Below are positions 49,741-64,000 of a stretch of 64,000 nucleotides of DNA, one piece after another. Numbering within the stretch: the stretch's first letter is position 1; each line of letters opens with the position of its first letter. Under the pieces are notes generated by a model. That model saw only the letters and a list, made by a program, of their open reading frames with translations. It made no database searches and was not told the DNA's origin. The stretch comes from Blastocystis sp. Blastoise. Taxonomy: Eukaryota; Sar; Bigyra; Opalinata; Blastocystidae. The position numbers and the translations under genes are program-made. The stretch covers positions 1,027,501-1,091,500 of the forward strand of contig JBBPEB010000032.1 in NCBI GenBank assembly GCA_039096225.1, written 5' to 3'.

Positions 49741-52426
49741 ATGAATCAAAAAAACATTAATTATTTCTCTAATTTACAACAGAAATATTTTTATAGTTTT
49801 TGTTGTTATTTTATGTATTTTTTTCTATTAAATTTAAATATATATCCTATATAGAAGGAATAATCAATATGGTTTTGATAATAAAACTTTGGCCTTTCAT
49901 AGCAAATTATTGTCTACTGATCTTAATAACAACAATTTATTAAATAATATTAATCATGCCTTGAATCGTGACAAAATGTATAATGCTTCTGTTCATGAAA
50001 CCATTTCTGAAAACCAAAAACTTTCAAAAAAATTGAATAATGTAGAAATATCATTAGAAAAAGAACAAACAAAATCAAATTATCAAAACACTGATGATGA
50101 AAATAACTTAGAATCATCTATCGAGTTTCTTCCAGAAGGATTTAAATATCCAGTTCCTCTACCAAGTAAATCATTACAAGAATTATTGAAACGAAAAGCT
50201 GTTAATAATCAAATTATCATTTCTTTCTTTGATCATTCTTATATAAATCATTTCATAAATTTCTATTATGGAAGTATTATTCCATTAAATATCACCAATT
50301 TCTTGCCATTTGTTCTAGATCAGAAAAGTTATGATGTATATATATTATATATATATTTATTTATAAAAATATCAAAAACATATTTAGGAACTATTAACAT
50401 TAGGAGTTGAATCTTCTATATTAAGTACTGGATCAATAAGTATAACTGATGAAACTGCTTTTTTTGGTAATAAAGCATTTGCTCAAAAAGTGAATATGAA
50501 AACGCTTTCGATAATTCATTGTCTTTATTATGGATATAAAGTATTATTCACTGATGTTGATATTGTATTCTTTAAAAATCCATTATTCTATATGACAGAT
50601 TATTATGATATGACTGTACAAATGGAGTACTATACACCATTTAAAGAAATTAATAGTGGATTTATGTATATATTATATTTTTATCAGAAATATATATTTT
50701 TAGTAATAATAGTCATTATTTACTTTATAATAACTTAATTTTGGAATAACTATTTATACAATCAACTATAGGTATCTTCGACCAACATTCAATACACTTC
50801 AATGTTTATATTTATCATGGGATTTATATTGTGGTAATATAATAAGACAACAACTTGTTCTTAATGAAGCCATATTTAGATTATATCCTGAACATCTTTC
50901 TGTTCGTGAATTAGATTTCAGTAGATTTCCTACAGGAAGAGATTTTTTTGATACTGAACATATCAATTTCTTATATCAACTTCCATGTAAATATATATAT
51001 TTTTTGTAACATTATATTCTTAAAATAAATAAATATAGACATAATATCTATATAATAATTTATGCTTATTTTTATAAGGTAAACATTGTGTAATATTTCA
51101 TAATAATTGGATTAAGGGATCTTCTGGAAAAGCATATCGAATGAAAGAAATAGGATATTATTATAAAAATATAGGTAATTATTATCAGAATCCTTCAAAT
51201 AAATATATCACATATACATTAAATAAGAATAAAGGATCAAGAGGTATTTACAAAATAATATATATATAGTTAAATTATCAATAATATAAAATATAGAATA
51301 TCAAATAGATGCTTTAAAAAGAATGCTATATCTTGCAAAGAGTTTAGGAAGAATATTAATTCTTCCTGAATTCACTTGCTTTGAAACAAGAAATATAGTA
51401 GTTAGAGCTACTAAAACAAGAGAACAACAACTATCTATTCATGATCATATTGTAACTGACTTGAGTATAGATAATATTAATGAAAAAAAACAAGGTATAA
51501 TAGTTTTTTATAATTATTTTTATCAATCATTTATAGCTCAAGTTTATTTTTCAAAATATAATTATACTTCACCATTTCTGAATACATCATCCTATTATGA
51601 TTCCAAAATTATTGTATATAACTAATATATAATATCTTTTTGACTATTCATTTTTAATAATTATTTCATGTTTCTTTATATAATATAAAAAAATATAAAT
51701 AGAAGCCAACAAATTCTTTGATATTTAAAACAATGAATAAAAAAGAATTACAAAAAAAGTATTTAAATATCAATTATATGTAATATTTCTTTTTATTTAT
51801 CAAGCAAATATAATGATTATCGTGATCCTCGCCTTACTATACCACAAATCATTCAATTCCAAGCAGTACTTATTCCAGAAGATTCATCAATGGATGATAC
51901 AACATCACTCAACTCTCTTTTTTCATGTGGTTTAAATTATTTTGTTTGTATAAATAATTTTGATAAGCTATTTAAAGGATTATACAGAGAATATATATCT
52001 TTTAGATTATTAGATTATATAACTATTATTCTTATAGAAATATATATTTTTTTAACTTATTACTCTTTTCGCAATAATCCTTTAGTATTAGAATCTGTTA
52101 GAACACAAATTAAGAATAGTAAAGTCATTACAAATGTTAACATCAGAAAGTCAAATGATACATATATCATATCCTTTAAATTATTTAATATGAATTCATT
52201 TATATCTTTATATACCTTTTTTACCTTAACTTCAGTTTACTATATTTCTTTAGATAAAAATATGTCACCTACTCCAATCATTAATTATATCAAAAATAAT
52301 TATGAAAATGAAACTGTTGTTTCTATTGATGAGCCTATATTTTCAATAGATGATCCCATATTTGAAAGTATTTTTAAAAAGGAAATTAAACTTGATGATT
52401 CAGGAAGACAACTAAAATGCTATTAA
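49741..52426 (+). CDS. GT77-like nucleotide-sugar transferase
   Basis: Exons 49741-49814, 49855-50335, 50388-50665, 50772-50986, 51079-51243, 51297-51494, 51537-~51613 and at least one more to the TAA at 52424-52426; the first seven join in phase. A short hydrophobic N-terminus (YFYSFCCYFI) is a probable signal anchor, followed by an Asn/Lys-rich stem. The catalytic core has LGVESSI, TLSIIHCLYYGYKVLF, the DxD motif TDVDIVFFKNPL, NSGFMY and a His-containing HNNWIKG. These are hallmarks of PF03407/GT77 enzymes (plant RRA, RGXT, XEG113). A C-terminal part begins ALKRMLYLAKSLGRILILPE, as in long GT77 proteins. The exon structure after 51613 is uncertain. Confidence 0.75.
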
Positions 52427-53077
52427 TTCTTTTTCATGTATTATGGATTTCTAAAAATAAGTATATATAATAAAAAAGTGCAATTATTTTTATTATGATA
52501 TTTTATTGTTTTAGATGTCTTTAGTTTTTTTCTTATTTGTGCCATAATAAGTTTTTTATCATTATATTTTTTATATATGTGATATTATAGAAAACTAGAG
52601 AAAACTTACATATTGTTGTATTTTTTTATTCGAACATAAAAATATAGTTTTTGTATGAAAATACTTTATTTGTATTAATACATGATAATATATTATTAAT
52701 AATATATTATACTTAGAACTATAATATAATTTCTAGTTATATTTGAAATAATCATAGTAGACATTATATGATAATTCAATTTAAATTTTGTTAAAAATAA
52801 AAACTTTATATAATTAATATTTAAATATATATCATAGTTGACAGAAAGTTCTATTATTATCTTTTTACAAATAACAACATGGGCATTTGAAAAATTATGA
52901 TTTGTTACATAATACCATTTTAATTTTGGAAAAGACATCAAAAGACAAAAGTCATTAAAAATAAAATGTATATTCAAAATTATATATATTAACATTTTTT
53001 TACATTTCACATCATGTCAGTATTAAGAATACTATTTTTTTGCTGATATTAGCATTAAATTAATACGAATTTTATAG

Positions 53078-53151
53078 TGACGTCAGGATTAAATTTATGA
53101 ATTTTATATTGACGTCAGCATTAAAATCATACGAATTTTATAGTGACGTCA
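53078..53151. repeat. three-unit TGACGTCA palindrome array
   Basis: TGACGTCA at 53078-53085, 53110-53117 and 53144-53151 (spacings 32 and 34) within AATTTTATAGTGACGTCAG units, with further decayed units at 53035-53050. Third site of this repeat in the window, here without a bZIP-like gene nearby. Confidence 0.75.
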
Positions 53152-53322
53152 GCAAAAAAATTATGAAATATGTTTTGTGACATAATCATTAAATTATTGA
53201 GATTTTGATAAAGTCAATAGAAAATAACTTTCTCTCATTATATTAATATATATATTTAATTTATTTGAAACTATCATTAAATATTTAAAAGAAACGTTTT
53301 TCATAAAGCTATATATATTAGC

Positions 53323-53400
53323 AGTGCCTTCCCAACTTTTTATGACACTTGCGGCAACTTTTTTGTGACACTTTTTTTCAGCCAAGCTTAATTAGACTGA
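53323..53400. mobile_element. single end of a CAGTGCCTTC-family MITE
   Basis: CAGTGCCTTCCCAACTTTTT followed by ATGACAC and TGTGACAC motifs. The opposite terminus is absent, so truncated. Confidence 0.6.
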
Positions 53401-53523
53401 AATAGGATTATTATAACAATCAACTAAAGACTTCAATAATTTGAAATACTATAAATGATGATGTTAGAATACTTCATAATATATAGTTCTTATATGATAA
53501 TAAATATAAATTATGACTATAAT

Positions 53524-53850
53524 CACTATTAGGTATTTTTCCCCTGCAAAAACTCTCGTGCATGAGATTTTGTCGTCAGATTAAATAAGAATTTTTCAGC
53601 TTAGTTATAAACACGGGGAATAACCTTAATATATATGATAAATTGACGGGAATATATAAAAATTCTTTATTAATGAACCAATAAAAATGTTTTTTTAATT
53701 GATATTAGCCAATGGAACATATTTAAAATCAACAAAACGATTGGATAATTATTTAAGTATTAACATACAAAGAAAAAACAAAGAAAACAAGCAAAAAAAG
53801 AAGAGAAAAAAGAAAAGCAAAAAATAAAAGAAGAGAAAAATTATTTAGCT
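53524..53850 (-). repeat. dispersed tail repeat with CACTA-like terminus, copy 3 (inverted)
   Basis: Starts with CACTATTAGGTATTTTTCCC at the outer edge. The reverse complement contains ATAATTATCCAATCGTTTTG, CCATTGGCTAATATCAA and the pyrimidine-rich block of copies 1 and 2. Confidence 0.75.
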
Positions 53851-53899
53851 TTGTTACCATGCTATCTAGACACCTATAAACATTCGATAGCAGTACAGA

Positions 53900-54170
53900 A
53901 TAATTCAGCACCTATATATAAAGAAATGGTAAGAATGTAAAATATAAAAGGTAATATAAGTATATACTATTGAGAAGAATCATTGCAATGAACCACGGTT
54001 GAGCTATTTGATCTTCCTACAATTGCTAGAATATAATTAGATAAAATGAGTAAAAACATACCTTTCCAATATTAGTGTTTTTGATATTTTGATTTGATAA
54101 TAATATAATAAACCTATAGAATAAGTAATAGAATAAATATATATATACCTTATCCATAATCGTATTCATT
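53900..54170 (-). ncRNA. mini-exon chain, locus 4 (inverted homologue of locus 1)
   Basis: On the minus strand: ATGGATAAG, intron (GGTATATATATAT...TCTATAG), block GTTTATTATATTATTATC... ending TTGGAAAG, intron (GGTATGTTTTTACTC...TTCTAG), further block, intron ending TATATAG. Sequence and intron positions match 10080-10345, including the splice-site contexts. The joined frame stops after about 16 codons. It sits next to tail repeat copy 3 just as locus 1 sits next to copy 1. Confidence 0.45.
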
Positions 54171-54199
54171 TGCTTATTATTTGAATGATATAAAGAAAC

Positions 54200-55100
54200 C
54201 TATATTCTATTATATTTATAAAATAATAAAAATACATTTTATAGAACCTTTATTATATATTTTTGAAATATGAATAAAAAAAATATTTATGTAAAGATTG
54301 AAAAATATAAAACAAAATAAACAGGGGTGGGGGTAAAGAGAATAATTTTATTTATTTATAAGAATTTCATAAAAATTTGATTTAAATCCAGGAGATAGAT
54401 GAAAACGTCCGTTTTTCTCTTTTTTTATACTAAAAAGTCTTTGTTAAACAAAAGTCTATTAATAAAGTATTAAATGAGTTGTATACGTTTATTTATTGTT
54501 TGTAATGACGTTTAAAGACTACTGGCAAAACAATTTAAAGATTTTCAGAGAATGAAGTCATAATTACTCTTATGTATGAATTCTATGGATATAATAATAT
54601 GACATAATTGATAAGAACAGAGTAAATTATAAAATAAGAGAATTTATATGTCTTTATGTTTGTCTAATTAGTACATTCTTTAAAAAAAAATTGTTTTTAT
54701 TTTTCTATGATTATTATAATAGAAATATGTTTCTATGAATAATTTAAACAAAATAATAAATACAATTTAAATTGTTATACGAGAAATATATCAAAAATAA
54801 TAGATAATAATAAAACACTGTATCTTTATAAGAAAAGTAAATAATAACATAAAATTATCATGCAGTTTAATATAAATCAGTTTTGAATCATAAATATATG
54901 ATTTAAATGAATAATAATATTATAACAATAGGAGAATAAATATTTATTCATCGAATACATAATATATATGTGGTAATAGAAGGAGGAAGAAGAGTAGTTA
55001 TTATATAGTGTATTATTTCTCTATATGCTTTACTTTTTATATATTAAAAGAAATAGAAAGAGTAGAATAGAATGAAGATAATAAATGATATACATAATAG
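54200..55100. other. 0.9-kb intergenic, nothing recognised
   Basis: AT-rich; a short G-rich run (CAGGGGTGGGGG) near 54323 is the only compositional outlier. Confidence 0.5.
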
Positions 55101-55189
55101 TATATTGAAGATTCTTTTGAAATAGATAATATAATATTAAAAATAAATTCAATTCAATAAGCTTATATAATTATATATATATATGTATA

Positions 55190-62640
<7,451 letters not shown>

Positions 62641-62765
62641 ACTATAATAAACTAAACAAAAATGTAATTAAATTAAATATATAAAGATTCAATTATTAAA
62701 AAATTAGAAAAACAAAGAAAAGAATAGAATATTCTTTAAAATAAGCGAATCAAAAAGCTTCTTAG

Positions 62766-62892
62766 TGTTTATTAATTGTATTTTTAACTTCGTCATAACA
62801 AATTTTGAGGTTTTCAATGGTTGTTTTATTATTTCTTAAGATATAATTTGTAGCTTTTAATTGGTCCACCTTAGGACTCCACATATATTCCT
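62766..62892 (-). CDS. last exon of an unrecognised minus-strand gene
   Basis: After an acceptor TATATAG the frame reads EYMWSPKVDQLKATNYILRN, then NKTTIENLKICYDEVKN and INKH with a TAA at 62766. Charged, helical, coiled-coil-like. Upstream exons should lie beyond 62893 and may include 63927-64000. Alternatively it is an upstream exon of gene X using a donor at GAAGTTAAA. Not recognised. Confidence 0.4.
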
Positions 62893-62959
62893 ATATAATT
62901 GTGTTTTGAAAGTTAAAAAGAAATATAAGGTTAGAATATATAAGAATCTAATTAGAGGC

Positions 62960-63100
62960 ATTGTTAGAAATACCCAAAAAAACCATAATTATTTTAACCT
63001 GCCCAAAAAAAAATCGAATTGTTAGAAATACCCAAAATCTTTCAAAATTTTTGTTAAAATACCCAAAATTTTTACAAAATTGGTAGAAATACCCAACTGT
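62960..63100. repeat. degenerate repeat of AGAAATACCCAAAA
   Basis: AATACCCAA occurs at about 62969, 63028, 63057 and 63087, each after GTTAGAA, GTTAAA or GTAGAA and followed by poly-A or a short AT spacer: a small, imperfect repeat array of roughly 30-bp (and double) period. Confidence 0.7.
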
Positions 63101-63109
63101 TTATTTTAG

Positions 63110-63920
63110 ACTCTAAACGATTGGTGGTTTGAAAACACAAATTCTTATAAACCAATTAAAATTCTTTTTATTTCTTTTGTCATTATTAGAAAAAATATAC
63201 TCAAGAATATATTTATATTTTCTTTATTAAAGCTTACATAAAAATTTTGTAGTAATTAAAACATAAGAAATATTTTAATAGATTATTATAATAATTTAGA
63301 AAAGTAGTTATTTAATTTAAGATAAGCATTTTTATTTACAAATTAAATATAATTATCTCAAATTTTTGGATTAAGGATAGTATAAATACTGCAGACACTT
63401 ATATCGACTGATTAGTGTCATTTATAGTGTAATAATATATTGTATTGCTCTCGAATAAAGCTTTTAAAAACTACAACGTAAGTTCTCATGATTTTTCATT
63501 AATTAATCACTATAAAAATGAAATTTGTTGTCCAGAATCACAAGAATATACTTTATTTTAATTTTGACATATTTAGACGATTAAAGCTTTAATTACTGCA
63601 TATTTAACAACAAAGATATCTGTAAATCAATATTAAATTCATGTTAATTATTTTTATGTTATAATTTGGTAACTGATTCAGTTCAGCCACAACCAGAAGT
63701 TGAAATATGTTTTGGTTTGATTAAGGTGAACTATCATAAGTTTAAAGATAGTAAATAAATAACAAAATTTGAGACTGTAAAAACATATGGAGTCAAAATT
63801 ATGTATGTAAAAAGTTTCAACTAGAAAATGTAGTTTTACTATATATGTAAAAGCTAGGGTATCGAATAAAAAAACAAAAAACCCCAAAAAAGAAGACTTG
63901 CTTACAGATGTTACATTTCA
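63110..63920. other. AT-rich stretch, probably intron or intergenic
   Basis: No coding-like frame beyond Phe/Leu/Tyr low complexity. Confidence 0.4.
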
Positions 63921-63926
63921 AATTAC

Positions 63927-64000
63927 CCGTTTATGTTCCATTTCCAAGGTGATGATGTTTCTGGATGGGTAGTCAAAAGATATTGTTGTCACGACTCTTC
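63927..64000 (-). CDS. partial exon at window edge
   Basis: Minus strand reads RVVTTISFDYPSRNIITLEM then EHKR before a GTAATT donor at 63926. GC content and residue mix are protein-like. The exon continues beyond the window. Family not recognised. Confidence 0.4.

Noticed and set aside
7811-53151. CRISPR-like array for the TGACGTCA repeats
   Set aside because: Eukaryotic context, and the spacers between palindromes are themselves conserved; it is a minisatellite or operator array.

Overview
This is a very AT-rich eukaryotic nuclear window (by eye about one base in five is G or C). It is eukaryotic because genes such as the MRT4-like ribosome-assembly factor close only when short introns (about 28-115 nt, GTAT...ATAG or GTAA...TAG) are removed, and every junction I checked keeps phase. 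The standard code fits: TAA, TAG and TGA all end good reading frames. I cannot name the species. An anaerobic gut fungus (Neocallimastigomycota) or an AT-rich amoebozoan would fit the composition, but nothing here decides it. No rRNA, tRNA or CRISPR array was recognised.

Layout. 0-2 kb: two ordinary genes on the minus strand, a partial TM198-like membrane protein and a complete MRT4 homologue. 3-6.4 kb: a decayed leucine-rich multigene-family member. 6.5-10.7 kb: nested DNA transposons, some with clear 8-bp target duplications. 11.2-52.4 kb: an island of at least six secretory-pathway glycosyltransferase genes or fragments of several families (a GT-A family in three copies, an orphan GT-A type protein, a GT23/FUT8-like fucosyltransferase, a GT61 and a GT77), interrupted by MITEs and TIR elements. 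Within it, at 19.2-20.4 kb, lie two tiny tail-to-tail bZIP-like genes, preceded at 17.7 kb by an array of TGACGTCA palindromes spaced 31-32 bp. 22-28.6 kb and 55-62.6 kb: two large, intron-rich minus-strand genes of unknown function full of AT microsatellites. 62.7-64 kb: exons of one more gene.

The most unusual pattern is a set of four loci (10.1, 22.0, 30.0 and 54.1 kb) with chains of 44-60 nt exon-like blocks, each ending in AAG or AAAG before a GTAT donor and separated by 28-55 nt introns, but with stops in the blocks. Two of the chains are clear homologues of each other and are followed by the same repeat, which ends in a CACTA-like terminus. They look like dispersed, mobile, spliced non-coding transcription units or degenerate introner-rich genes.

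Functionally, the glycosyltransferases (N-terminal signal anchors, DxD or family motifs) would act in the ER/Golgi on cell-surface glycans. The A/B/C paralogues look like a mosaic shaped by gene conversion and transposition.
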